Assembly (NCBI GenBank): GCA_018806915.1
Contig: JAGKQI010000096.1
Coordinates: forward strand, 1,488,001-1,552,000
DNA: 64,000 nt
Reading direction: 5' to 3'
Source of the DNA: Phytophthora colocasiae
Lineage: Eukaryota; Oomycota; Peronosporomycetes; Peronosporales; Peronosporaceae
The notes beneath the pieces are model-generated. The model was given only the letters and a program-made list of their open reading frames with translations. It was not told the origin of the DNA and searched no databases. Shown piece after piece: positions 11,701 through 22,292 of the stretch. The stretch's first letter is position 1, and every line of letters begins with the position of its first letter. The translations under genes and the position numbers were made by a program.

Positions 11701-14671
11701 AGCTTCAGCTTCTTTCAACTCAAGACTATTCACTGCGTCGAAACTTTCCTCAGCCATGGCCAGCAGGGGCTCGAAAAGGTCTTTTCCGTTCTTTGCCATC
11801 CAAGATGTTTTGGAATCATCTCCATCCTCGTCTTCCTCTTTTGCCGCAGACTTTTGCATACATCCACTTTCGATCCTAACATGCGTCATTATCGAGTCTG
11901 CACGTAACTCCACCACTGACACACTTGTAACACCGTTCACAGTAAGAGGCTTCGTATCTGACGTTAGTTCTACTCGCTCTCCACTCTCTGCACTCGTGCA
12001 GTTATCATTGTGAATCGGAACCTCCGGCTTGGCGCCTGCTTGGTCATTAGTTGTGGTTGGCACCACACTGTCGCTTGCACCCTCCGCATCAACTTCCATC
12101 GCACAAGGGTCGCTTTCGTCCTCCTTCTTAATTGCAGGTGGGGCATCTGTGGAGGTCATATCTGTGTCGATGCTGACACTCGACTCTGTAGCAACAACAG
12201 AGGGAGTAACATCTCCAATGTGAAGTTTCTTCTTGGCTGTTTGCAATTTACCGTAAACCATGAGATCAAACGACTGAAGACGTCCAACCACGTTTGCTAC
12301 AGACTCACTCACTTCGCCATTGATAACTTCATTCGTCTTCGCGCTCCATGCAGTCAGGTCATGGAGCTCTTTCAAAAGGATACGCAGCTCGTCGCGAAAA
12401 TGAAAGCGTAATTTCTTTGACTCGTTCAACAAATCCTGCAGCTGTTCTGTCGTGAAAACATCATTGGCAAGGCGCTTCTTCCTTGATTGTCTAGGCGGAA
12501 TACATTCGCGAACACGCGCTGCCCATTCCTTCTCACTCTCAACGATACTAGCCAAACTTAGCCCCTCTTCAAATGTAAACGGGAATGTGTCGATTTTCTC
12601 CAGTAAGGCCGACGCCTGCGCCAGATCCCCTAATTCTCGAGGCATTGAATCCACATCCATACTATTGTCTTCACCCTGATCATTCACACTCTCGGACGCA
12701 ATAATTCCCGACAGACAGCCAATACTCATCAAAATTGCGCTGGCCTCAGCTTGCGCTTCAACTCCCTTAAGCAGTAGGTCATTCAGTGGTGTCGTGTACG
12801 AAGACATGTCAATAGTAAGAGATTGCGACTTTTCAATCAACTTACTGATCGCATCCGTCGACTTCTTATTTGCTCTATCAGCACTTATGCTGGAGGAGGC
12901 GGACCTGGATGAATGAGACGAGGAAACGTACGATGGTAATGACGCAAAGAGTTTGTCAAACGCTGCACCACCAAGGTTGTCTCGAAGCTCATTAATCCAT
13001 TTCCGAGACTGGTCCAGTGCTGCATTAATATCACGCTCCACCTGCGGCTTCCACCGTGACTGTTTCTTGGGGTGAATACGCTCCCGAATTGTTTTTGCTT
13101 GCGAAATCAAGTCCTCCATTTCCTCAATAGACTTCCGAGAAGCCAGCTTCGAAGCAGCCGTTGTGCACCACTCACGTGCAGAGATTTCAGCCTCTAAAAA
13201 CTTCTGCTCATCCATGACCACAGGGATATCCTTGGCTTCCTCCAGGAGTTCCTTCAGGTGCTCCATCGCCACATCAGAACCCCCATCGATTGCCTCCTTC
13301 ACTTTACCAGCCCATACATCTGCACACGCTAATAAGTCCTGCATTTCAAACATCTCTGTACTGTTTTCACACGGCGCATCATCTACAAGCGCGCGAATCG
13401 CTTCCAAATCCATTTTCTTCGTTTCACCAACTCCACCTCGCCTTGTAGCTCGGCGATTAGGCATACATTTGCGCGCTTTTGCCAACCATGACTGGGCGTT
13501 CAGCATCTTGTTCTGGAATTGCTCCACTTCCTGTTCGAAATTTACTGGTACTAGCTCGATTTTGGCCAGCACATCTCGCATCACTGGCAGGCTCACTTTG
13601 TCTTCTCCCAGCATTTTATCAATCGTAGCTTTGAGCAGTGTAGCTTCGTCTACTGTTTCACGGAATCTGGCTTCCTCCGGGAAAACAAGCTGTGGCGCCA
13701 TCACCGCATCGAAAAGCGCATTCAATTCTTTCAGTTCCACCTTCTTGCTTTGGTGGCGCTTACTGCTGTGTTCCAGCGCCTCCTTCAGCTGCCTTAGCGC
13801 AGTATCAAATGCGAGTAACCTTTCAATCACCACATCCTTCTCCGGCAACACAACCTGCATATCCTCTGCTCCGTGTAGCAACTGCAGCAATTGCGCGCGG
13901 TCTACTTTCTGTTTGCTGACCTCTTCACACCGATCTCTCCACGTCACTATCCGCGTCACAAGCCTCACCAGTACTCCGGCCTCCGTCGCTGGTATCGTGT
14001 CAGCACTGGTCTGTGCCTTCTCGTACAATTTCCACATCTCCTCTAGCACGTTCCCATCAATTTCTGTTTGCCTCATGCACCGATAAAAAGCCAAAAGCCA
14101 CTTCTTAGCTTCTTCTGCTGCCGTGGATTTGGTCGCTGTTGTGTTCACTCCTGCAGCTCTTGGCAACTCGATGCTATGCCTCGCATACAGTGAGCACGCG
14201 GCGTCAGTTGTGTTGTAGTTAAAACGGTGTAGATGCTGTAGCGCCAACGTCTCGACCTGCTCCTGTGTATCGAATGTCGCGCCATCTCTTAGCGACCTGG
14301 CCAGCTTCAGATACTTATCCAGTTCCAGCCCCAACCCTACATAGAAATATAGTATTATGAACAAAAGAAAAGAAAAATCACAAATCTAATATATCTGCTT
14401 CACCTTGGGCCTTGTCGGGACAGTACCGGGGTCTGGGCTGTTCTAGCGCTTGTTTCTTGTAAAGTAGTTCAGCTTCATTGCCCTGGGACGTCAGCAGCTC
14501 TGGGATAATGGCCTGGTATCTCTTGCCGACCCTCGAGTGGAGTGCCACGAACTGTGGAGAGGCGGCTGGGGCGGCTGTTGAGCTGCCTGTGCCGCTGCTA
14601 GCACTGCTACTGCGTTCACGGGGGCTTTGCTCGCCCGCTGCGTGCTCATAAGCGGCGCTGCGTCGACTCAT
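8782..14671 (-). CDS. ELM2 / PLU-1-like repeat / PHD-finger chromatin protein, 1940 aa
   Basis: Two exons: complement(14404..14671) and complement(8782..14336), with a 67-nt intron (GTGAAG...TAG, phase 1). The start is the first ATG in frame, MSRRSAAYEH. Exon 1 ends in an ELM2-type segment, SRVGKRYQAIIPELL, continued across the splice by LELDKYLKLARSL and an NTTDAACSLY helix. Most of the protein (about 150-1230) is helical repeats with a recurrent 'Trp...acidic...Leu' pattern (WLLAFYRC, WLAKARKCM, WAARVRECI, WLSKLKKRL), like the PLU-1-like domain of KDM5/JARID1. A C4HC3 PHD finger at about residues 1246-1291 (RYCICRQPFDGLMIGCDYCD ... CPSC) keeps all ligands. Then come a Ser/Thr/Ala-rich linker, another helical block and a basic tail with nuclear-localisation-type clusters. 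No JmjC, JmjN or ARID domain is present, so demethylase activity is not expected; a histone-reading scaffold is inferred. Confidence 0.85.
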
Positions 14672-14863
14672 GGACCGCTCAGGCGCTCGGGACTCGACTG
14701 GACTCGGCTTCTGCACGCTAGATGGCGAATGGGCCGCGAAATGGCATGCTACCGATTTATAACCAATCAACGTGTGAGACTATTTTTTGTAATTTGGGCT
14801 TTGAAGTATACTTTTTGTAGGGTGCTCATCGGTCCATTTTGTATTTCGGCTCCACCCTTCCTG
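14672..14863. promoter_or_regulatory. bidirectional promoter, ELM2-PHD gene and stomatin-like gene
   Basis: Only 192 bp separate the two divergent start codons. The minus strand has a TATA-like TTATAAATC (about 14752-14760) and the plus strand a CCAAT box next to it (14763-14767). Both genes must share or interleave promoters here; assignment of each box to one gene is uncertain. Confidence 0.5.
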
Positions 14864-16031
14864 ATGCTCGCTGCGAAGCTCCTGCGTCCGACGGTGGCGC
14901 GCGCCGCCAGCCCATTCCTGCAGCCTTCAGCGCGTCTGTTGCACAACTCCAGACCTCTTCTGGCTCAGCCTTTCGATGACGGTGTACCCCGCCTACAGGA
15001 CACCCCTGTCAACATTGTAATATTTCATTAGGTAAAGAATCTTATTATTATTTACTTGACTAATACGATATGTATTATGATGACTTTCAAAGGGCGTACT
15101 GATTGTTCCTCAGCAACGTGCGTGGGTTGTGGAGCGCTTTGGTAAATTTCACGATGTATTGACGCCTGGCCTGCACTTCCTGATCCCGTTGGTGGACCGC
15201 ATCGCCTACGTGCACTCACTGAAGGAAGAAGCCATTAAGATCCCGGGACAGACGGCTATTACAAAGGACAACGTGACCATCAATATCGATGGTGTGCTGT
15301 ATGTGAAGATCATTGACCCGTACAATGCCAGTTACGGCGTTGAAGACCCGCTGTACGCTGTGACGCAACTGGCACAAACTACCATGCGTTCCGAACTGGG
15401 CAAAATCACGCTGGACAAGACCTTCGAGGAGCGCGAGTCGCTTAACCTCAGCATCGTGGAAGCTATTAACCAGGCTTCGGAGGCCTGGGGTATTAAGTGC
15501 CTTCGTTACGAGATCCGGGATATCGCCCCGCCCCGCAGCGTTAAAGCGGCCATGGACATGCAGGCGGAGGCTGAACGTCGGAAACGTGCTGAGATCTTGG
15601 ACTCTGAAGGTGAACGTCAGGCGTACATTAATGTGGCCGAAGGTAAGAAGCGTGCGGCTGTGTTGGAAGCAGAAGGTGCTGCTGCTGCCATTCTGGCCAA
15701 AGCGAATGCGTCTGCTGAAGCTATTCAGCGGCTATCGGGTGCAATTCAGGAGACCGGCGGCCGTGATGCGGTGGCACTTCAGGTAGCGGAGAAGTATGTG
15801 GATGCCTTCGGCAATATTGCCAAGGAGGGCACGACCGTGCTGTTGCCCGCTAACACCAACGACCCTTCTAGTATGGTGGCGTCCGCACTCTCCATTTTTG
15901 GGAATATTCAAAAGCAAAACACCAAGGAAGCAACTCGCATTGCTGGCAAGGTGGGCAGTGAGGGTAGTGCAGACGGCGAGCTTGGCGAGTACACTTTGGA
16001 CAGCTTCGACCCAGACACACCCAAGAACTAA
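14864..16031 (+). CDS. mitochondrial stomatin-like protein 2 (SPFH/band 7), 363 aa
   Basis: Two exons, 14864..15016 and 15093..16031, with a 76-nt intron (GTAATA...AAAG, phase 0). The splice gives [16 protein letters not shown], the conserved entry to the band 7 domain. The N-terminus ([20 protein letters not shown]) is rich in Arg, Ala and Ser and lacks acidic residues, typical of a mitochondrial presequence. The SPFH domain (about 45-230) includes [20 protein letters not shown] and [20 protein letters not shown], then an Ala/Glu-rich coiled coil ([19 protein letters not shown]). Length and order match STOML2, which organises cardiolipin-rich inner-membrane domains and respiratory-chain proteases. 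It faces the ELM2-PHD gene head to head. Confidence 0.92.
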
Positions 16032-16325
16032 CCTGATTTCTTTCACTAAATGAGAGGGCAAGTAGGCAGATGAGATGATTGCTATCTCGTGACAGGTAGG
16101 CTGTTCGAACTGCTGTGCTTCCGCTAACCATGCGAGCTGAGTGCTTCCTTCTGAAACAGTGACGAAAAATAAAGCAAACTCATGAAAGCTGTGTGGTACG
16201 TTGTTGATATTGATTGTCAACCAGATATTTTGAGGGGTACCGTGGATTTCTGAACTATTCGTGTCGTCAAGCGTGCGAGTTTGATTTACTTTTTCTCCAT
16301 TCTCGTGCGAGCAAGGCTACATCTG

Positions 16326-17834
16326 ATGACCACCGAGCTGAACACTGTTTCCTCTGCTATTGTGTTTCCGCCATGCGCCTCGTTTGAACAGCCTTACGAC
16401 CTGGATATTGTGAGGAAGATCGTAGAGCGTGAGGGTTGTCTTGAAGCACTGCAGCAACTTCTAGGAACAGCCAAGAAGCCACAACAGCCTCGCATCTCGG
16501 GAATATCCAAAGCGCCAATGGTTTTCCAGAGTGTCATCGACCAAATACGCTCCAGTAGTGTGCAGATTGTCGAGGACATCGAACGGTGGCAGCAGGAGCA
16601 GAAAGTGAAAGCTCAGGCTACAAACTTTAAATGGCGTGGGGTGAACTATTTGCTCAAAATGACGTCCGACTTGGATTTCCTGCAATCCTTCCGAGGTGTG
16701 GATCTCCTCGAGTCACTACAGGTGCTACGGCTAATGCAGAACCCGTTCCTTGCTCAAATTCACTTAGACCACCCAGCACTCCGCGAGGAAGACCAAGAGT
16801 ATGCGGTTCGTCTGTTCGGGAACTGGGTCGGTGATATCAGCATGCGTCGCGTGTTTCCCGCTTTGAAGGTGCTACTGCGTGAACGCGATGCAGAAACTCG
16901 CAATCGACAGCTTAGAATGGGGCAAGCATCTGGACAAACGATTAAGTCAATAGGAGCTAACGGTGGTCCTGTGACTGCCGTGGTCCCGCTGGAATCGTTG
17001 CAACCACAAACTACCGATATTGGTCTAGTTGTCAATGGAGACGATGATGGAGCCACGCTGACCATTGTACCAGCTGCAACTAACTCTCGAGAAGCCGCTA
17101 TGCGTGAGGATATTGTACTGAGTCGCGAACTGATAACTCAAGCGGAGCATGAGCTAGGTGCGATGCGAAACGAGCTGGCTGCTCTTCAGATCCGTGTCAA
17201 CAATGTTTCACTCCCAGACAAACGCCGTCGATTGCAGATACGGATCGGATGTCTGGTAAACGACCTCAAGTTCCGTTCAGGAGATTTGTATCAACGCAAG
17301 AATGAGCTTAAACGCAAAGAGTCCATTTATCGCGCAACGAAGGACCGTCGTGGATCGGGTGGACGCTCTCAAGGCCCTACACGGTCTCATTCACAGCCTT
17401 TGGTGACACACCGTGAAGGTAAAGGGGGGATATACTCATCTCTTTTCGAGAAAGCGTTGCTGGAAGACGAACAAATTCGTAACGATCTGGTACTGCGTGT
17501 GAATGCATCACTGTCCAAAGCGAAAGTGGATGAGCACAAACGCACTGTGGGGCTGTGTCCCCCAAATCGACAACTTCAAAAATCGACCGACGAGTTGCAG
17601 AACCAACTTGAAATTCGTGAAGACATAGAGCGATGGGGAGTTCGGGAAGTGCAGAACTTTATAGACTCACTAGGGCTAGACAACGGCAGTTATGGTGCTA
17701 ACTTTCGTGCTCAGGGTATTGACGGCGTCCTGCTTGTCCAAGCCACTGACCGGGATCTTGAAGAGTTGGGAGTCGGCATTCGGTTGCACCGAGTTCGTAT
17801 TTTGGCCGAATGCAACATGAGGCGAGACCAGTAG
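16326..17834 (+). CDS. SAM-domain protein of unknown function, 502 aa
   Basis: Single-exon frame from the first ATG (MTTELNTVSS). Residues of about 20-60 (FEQPYDLDIVRKIVEREGCL) and 85-215 form conserved-looking helices (WRGVNYLLKMTSDLDFLQSF). A predicted coiled coil spans about 265-350. The C-terminus (about 435-502) is a sterile alpha motif: WGVREVQNFIDSLGL, FRAQGIDGVLLVQATDRDL, LGVGIRLHRVRIL. SAM domains usually mediate protein or RNA binding and polymerisation. I do not recognise the N-terminal family, so no function is assigned. It ends 300 bp from the convergent MSH2 gene. Confidence 0.82.
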   Translation: MTTELNTVSSAIVFPPCASFEQPYDLDIVRKIVEREGCLEALQQLLGTAKKPQQPRISGISKAPMVFQSVIDQIRSSSVQIVEDIERWQQEQKVKAQATNFKWRGVNYLLKMTSDLDFLQSFRGVDLLESLQVLRLMQNPFLAQIHLDHPALREEDQEYAVRLFGNWVGDISMRRVFPALKVLLRERDAETRNRQLRMGQASGQTIKSIGANGGPVTAVVPLESLQPQTTDIGLVVNGDDDGATLTIVPAATNSREAAMREDIVLSRELITQAEHELGAMRNELAALQIRVNNVSLPDKRRRLQIRIGCLVNDLKFRSGDLYQRKNELKRKESIYRATKDRRGSGGRSQGPTRSHSQPLVTHREGKGGIYSSLFEKALLEDEQIRNDLVLRVNASLSKAKVDEHKRTVGLCPPNRQLQKSTDELQNQLEIREDIERWGVREVQNFIDSLGLDNGSYGANFRAQGIDGVLLVQATDRDLEELGVGIRLHRVRILAECNMRRDQ

Positions 17835-18133
17835 TTGATGATTTTTAGTGGAGGGCATCAGCACCATCGATGCTTTCTTCATCGTAACGAATCATTTGTA
17901 CCCGACAAACTACTGACATAGCTTTGTTTGTCTGGCTGCCCAAGGCTTGAGTTAACGAGTTTATCGACCGCCTCGAACATGCAGTGATGAGCTTTCACGA
18001 GTATGAAGCTCAGTGTATCAAATTCAAAGATCATCTGACGGCGATGCCTTTCAGAAATGAGGTGACGTTTTTGACTTTGTATTTACTTTCGTTAATGAAC
18101 CAACGTGAGAATCTTTCGAGCACTTATACCATC

Positions 18134-20569
18134 CTACTGGGGGATAAGCCTCTGGACAGCGGCTAATGCCTCTGCAGGAGGTAATTTGTCAAGAGGAAGA
18201 GCCGCAAACGATGACAAGAATTCTTTGTCCGATGCTACTTTCTTCGACGCGGTAGTAGCATCCGTTAGTGAGGCTTCCGCGGCTGACCTTTTAACGCCAC
18301 TGGTCTCCTGACTGCCCACGGCACGCTCAAAACCCTCGAGTTCTTGACTCTTCAGCCGAGCGCACTCAATCACTGAAGCAGGAAAGCCTGCCATGGAAGC
18401 CACGTGTACACCAAAGCTTTCCATGCATGGACCATCGCGCACTTGGTATATCATAGTAATTTCCCGGTCGCTAGCCACAGCCGTGACATGCTTGTTCGAA
18501 AACCCTTCAGTGTGCTCTTGCTTCAATGCTGTCAACTCGTGGAAATGAGTGGCAAAAAGACACATCGAGCGAACCTTGGTAAGGAGGTACTCGGAGATTG
18601 CCCAGGCTAGTCCAAAGCCGTCGTACGTAGAGGTACCTCGACCAAGCTCGTCAATAATCACAAGCGAGCGCTCGGTAGCCTTGTGCAGAATGGACGATGC
18701 TTCCAACATTTCCAGCATAAATGTTGAAACACCTCGCTGTTGTAGGTCGCCAGCACCAACGCGAACTAGCAATTTGTCGAACACAGGCAATCGTGCCACT
18801 TGAGCGGGAACGAAGCTGCCGATTTGTGCCATCACGGCAATTGTGCCCAACTGGCGAATGTAAGTACTTTTACCGCCCATGTTTGGTCCTGTTACGAGTT
18901 GGAACCGAGATTTCTCACGCTCGAACTGATAGTCGTTGGGAATGAAATCCACACCGTCTTGCAGTTCCACACAAGGGTGGCGTGCATTGGTCAGTACTAC
19001 ACAGTCGCCATTTGGATCTAGTGTTGGGCGGCAGTAGCCCGAGCCGGCGTGGCATGCTGCGTGAGCGAATCCAAGCAGCACGTCAAGTTCTGCCAGTGTA
19101 GCAGTCGCAGCTTCGAGTACAGGAACGTACGTACTGGCTACATCAACCGCCGCACTCAGCAAATGGCCTTGCCGTTCTTCGTACTCATTTCGCACACGTC
19201 GGTAGTCTGTGGCAAGCGCTTTCAGCTTAGTTGTCGTGAATTGCACACCACTCACAAGCACCTGGCAGATGTGAACGTAAGGCAACTTGGATAGCCGTGC
19301 CTCTTCTTTTTTGTTCACAACACGAAATGCAAACCCTCGGACTTTGTCCTTCTCGCACTTAATCTCGCCACCGATCGTATCAAGTGCATTCCGGTGCTCC
19401 TCCTCAATGTCTGCAAGAATGCCATCCCACTCCTCGCGCAATGCTCGAAGATTATCATCATGTTTTGCGTTCACGACAAGAGTAGGGCGGCTGTCAAGGT
19501 CGACAACCTCTTTTACAAGCTCCGTATAGCCTTGAAGGTCGGCAAGTATCTTCTCCAAAGGAGCAGCAAATTTCCCCTTCACCAGTTTTGCAAGATCTCC
19601 ATTCCCACCAGCTTCAGCCCCCTTCAAAAGTTTCAGGATCCTCGGCATCGCGCCAACAGCAGCATCATACACACTCACAAGATCTGTAATCTTGGCATTT
19701 TTCTTTTTCTCCAGACTCATTGCCAGTCGACCTAAGTCTGGCAGAGCCTTCATGCACTCGTCCAACAGCTCCATCCTCAGAGAAGAGTCGTCTACAAAGA
19801 GCTGCACGAGGCTTTGCCTCATTTCAATCTCTTTAATATCCAATAGAGGCTGTCGGATCCATCTCTCAAGCAGTCGTCGTCCCATGGGTGTCTTACCTCG
19901 GTTCAAAATCTCCAGTACACTGCCTCCAAATCTGGTCACTCCCGTCGTTGTGGCGTTTGGCTCTGGCAACAGATTCAGTGACCATACAGCAGCGTTGTCC
20001 AACTGCATAGCCGATGAAAGGTTACCTTCACTAAGTGTATAGCATCCAAAACCATCAGCATCGGCCATGACGCCTAAAGCTTCGAGCAAACAGGCCAATG
20101 AGCCAGCAGCGATTTTGGATGCCAGCACGTCTTGATACTCAGCCATCGTAGTAGCTCCAAGAAGTCGGGATACGTTGGTTTCAATGCTGCTAATGTCGTG
20201 GAACAGCTGCTTCTTCATGTAGACAACAGAAACATCATGGGTCTTGAGCAGCGCGTGAAGCTTCTTGCTGTCACCCAGGTCCTGCGTCTGCTCCAGTTCT
20301 GAAGAAATATAGCATGTAGAAGGCACCAGCTGTAGTAGAAGGGACTCCAGATTGGCCAGTTCGCTGGAGTCGGAGAAGGAGAAGAGCAACAGCTCCCATT
20401 GCTTGGTGTCTTCATCTGCTTGGCCTTTAACGCACGAGTTCCGCGTACGGGGGCGACGCACCGCCACGCCCACCTGCTTCAGATGTTTGTCGTTGCGGAT
20501 CTGCAGCGCCACCTCAGCCTGCGCCTCGTCCAGCATCTCCACGGCGGAGTCCTCGTCCTCACGGTCCAT
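18134..20569 (-). CDS. MSH2: DNA mismatch repair ATPase MSH2, 811 aa, N-terminally short
   Basis: Single exon, ATG at 20569. MSH2 partners MSH6 or MSH3 to recognise mismatches in nuclear DNA. The connector, lever and clamp domains are present, then the ATPase: Walker A TGPNMGGKSTYIRQ, the signature GVSTFMLEMLEASSIL, Walker B SLVIIDELGRGTSTYDGFGL and the switch FATHFHELTAL. DFIPNDYQFEREKSRF and the spacing match MSH2 and not MSH1/3/4/5/6. The protein has about 811 residues against about 930 in well-known MSH2s. The difference is at the front: only about 65 residues precede the connector-like segment beginning FSFSDSSELANLESLLLQL, so the N-terminal mismatch-binding MutS I domain is not visible. 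Only 144 bp separate this ATG from the divergent neighbour, leaving little room for a missing exon. Confidence 0.93.
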   Translation of the reverse strand: MDREDEDSAVEMLDEAQAEVALQIRNDKHLKQVGVAVRRPRTRNSCVKGQADEDTKQWELLLFSFSDSSELANLESLLLQLVPSTCYISSELEQTQDLGDSKKLHALLKTHDVSVVYMKKQLFHDISSIETNVSRLLGATTMAEYQDVLASKIAAGSLACLLEALGVMADADGFGCYTLSEGNLSSAMQLDNAAVWSLNLLPEPNATTTGVTRFGGSVLEILNRGKTPMGRRLLERWIRQPLLDIKEIEMRQSLVQLFVDDSSLRMELLDECMKALPDLGRLAMSLEKKKNAKITDLVSVYDAAVGAMPRILKLLKGAEAGGNGDLAKLVKGKFAAPLEKILADLQGYTELVKEVVDLDSRPTLVVNAKHDDNLRALREEWDGILADIEEEHRNALDTIGGEIKCEKDKVRGFAFRVVNKKEEARLSKLPYVHICQVLVSGVQFTTTKLKALATDYRRVRNEYEERQGHLLSAAVDVASTYVPVLEAATATLAELDVLLGFAHAACHAGSGYCRPTLDPNGDCVVLTNARHPCVELQDGVDFIPNDYQFEREKSRFQLVTGPNMGGKSTYIRQLGTIAVMAQIGSFVPAQVARLPVFDKLLVRVGAGDLQQRGVSTFMLEMLEASSILHKATERSLVIIDELGRGTSTYDGFGLAWAISEYLLTKVRSMCLFATHFHELTALKQEHTEGFSNKHVTAVASDREITMIYQVRDGPCMESFGVHVASMAGFPASVIECARLKSQELEGFERAVGSQETSGVKRSAAEASLTDATTASKKVASDKEFLSSFAALPLDKLPPAEALAAVQRLIPQ

Positions 20570-20591
20570 CTTTATCCAGAGTGATTGTCAA

Positions 20592-20621
20592 TTTGCGCGC
20601 TAAATTCGGATGTTCCCGCGC
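20592..20621. promoter_or_regulatory. E2F-like sites between MSH2 and the Treslin-like gene
   Basis: The 144-bp gap between divergent ATGs contains TTCCCGCGC (20613-20621), a match to the E2F consensus TTTSSCGC within one base, and the near-palindrome TTTGCGCGCTAAA (20592-20604). E2F/DP factors drive S-phase genes, including MSH2, in animals and plants. Binding here is inferred from sequence only. Confidence 0.5.
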
Positions 20622-20713
20622 TTTTTTGTGTCCGGGTGGAAGTGCCTCTTTCAATACTAAATTCAAGAAATAACCGATTGGAGACTCTTCATTTCGGAAT
20701 TTTGACATTGACG

Positions 20714-22218
20714 ATGGATTGGCAAGCGGAGTATGCGAAGGTGGTGGCTCTGGACGACGAAGGAGACGCTTCTACGTCAACAACGAGCAAGCCGCAGGCT
20801 ATCAAGACACCTTCGAACAATGTGTTGGCGTTTCTAGACCTGTTGCTGGCCCAGGAAGGCGGAGAATGGTGGACCAAGCTGCGCCGTCGAACCAATCGTG
20901 CACTGGTAACCAAGAAGAACAGCAAGAGTACGAAAAGTGATGGACTGGATGAAAGCGACAAGAAGAAACTGAAGGCGATGAAGAAGCGGCTGGCTGCAAT
21001 TGCTGGCGACCTGATAGTGAAGTTGCCGGAGCTAAATGCGTCCGTGAGCACCAACAAGTCCACCAAAGTGCGAGTGCTGCAGCTCCAATTATTGTGCCGC
21101 ATGTTACGATACGGGGTTATGGTAAAAAAACACAAGGAACAGAGAAAACAACTGAAGAAGGAGATCCGAGGGTTACTGGATCGCGTAGCACTACTACTGG
21201 ATGCAGAAAACCCTCCGTCCTTGGCGGATGAAGACGAGCGATCGCCCTTCCAGGAGTTCCTGCAGCTACAGTTGACTACTAGATTGCAGTTGTTGCTACC
21301 AGAACTGGTGAAGTATTTGCTGAGGGCATATGAGCTGGACGATGAAGAAGAGACCAAGGGTGCGGAGGAGAACGACACGTTAAATGCATTGCTGCATACG
21401 GTAAGACTTCTCGTTGCATTTTGTTGAGTGCAGGCTTACTGACTTGATTGCATGTCGTTCAGTTACAACCGCTGGTGAAGCCACCTCAACCCCCTCTCAC
21501 GGAGTCCCCCAAGTCTGCTGTTAAAGGAAGTATTTTGTCTGCATTGCGTGAAGAACGACCGGCAAAGCGACCACTCCCAGATACAAGCGGGTTGTTCAAG
21601 GAGGTCCAACTTCCACATCAATTACAGCAGAACCAAGCGCAATCACGACCTCGAAAGACCAGACGTGTTTCTAAAACCCACCGCAGCAGTTCCAGCAAAA
21701 CCAACAGTGCTAGTAGCAACGCTGGACGATCTAGCCAAGATTCACTACTTCGAGCTGCAACTGTATCGGCATCGACGCACAAACCGAAGACGCTGGACTT
21801 TGCCAAGCCTGGGCTAGCGTCGAACAGCAGAAAGCCTGGTGACTTGCGCCGCGCTGCCATGGCGTCTAGCACGAAAGGGCCTGTAGCACCCTTCCTTCAC
21901 AGAGCCATTTCGGAACGCTCCCACTTCACTGGACAACCACTTAAAATGCCCTCATCGACAGGCACCATCGTCCAAGTTGGAGGAGCAGCTACAACCGGCA
22001 AAAACCAGTCACCACCACTACGCAGAGCAGCAACCACTTCATCGGTAGTCATGCGCACGCCCGATAGACCGAAGAGGATGACAGCACGAAATACAAGAAG
22101 GGTCTTGGTAGAAGCGTCTCCCCCACTACGCAGACCGAACGGAGGCAGTGCAGCACCTCGTCTTCTTCAGCCTAAGTCGTCACGTCCTGGCACCAACCCT
22201 CCTCCTTTGTTTCGATGA
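20714..22218 (+). CDS. Sld3/Treslin-like candidate DNA replication initiation factor, 480 aa
   Basis: Two exons, 20714..21400 and 21463..22218, intron 62 nt (GTAAGA...TTCAG, phase 0). ATG chosen at MDWQAEYAK. Residues 30-230 are helical; TKVRVLQLQLLCRMLRYG, KKEIRGLLDRVALLLD, PFQEFLQLQLTTRLQLLLPE and LVKYLLRAYELDDE follow each other with the spacing and hydrophobic pattern of the Sld3-Treslin domain, as I recall it. The C-terminal half is disordered, basic, Ser/Thr/Pro-rich, with CDK-type sites (RTPDRPKRM, VEASPPLRR) and repeated LLRAATVS / LRRAAMASS / LRRAATTSS motifs. Sld3/Treslin is loaded by CDK phosphorylation to activate the replicative helicase. Head-to-head pairing with MSH2 and shared E2F-like sites fit an S-phase role. 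The family call is an inference. Confidence 0.5.
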
Positions 22219-22292
22219 TAAGGCTAGACGCACACGCCTTCGAAGTACTTCAGTAATAGACAATGGAGCCATTTACTGTAATTAAGTCATTG

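Noticed and set aside
13163..14086. 307-codon plus-strand frame rich in Ser
   Set aside because: Antisense shadow of the helical PHD gene exon; no domain, composition follows the complementary strand.
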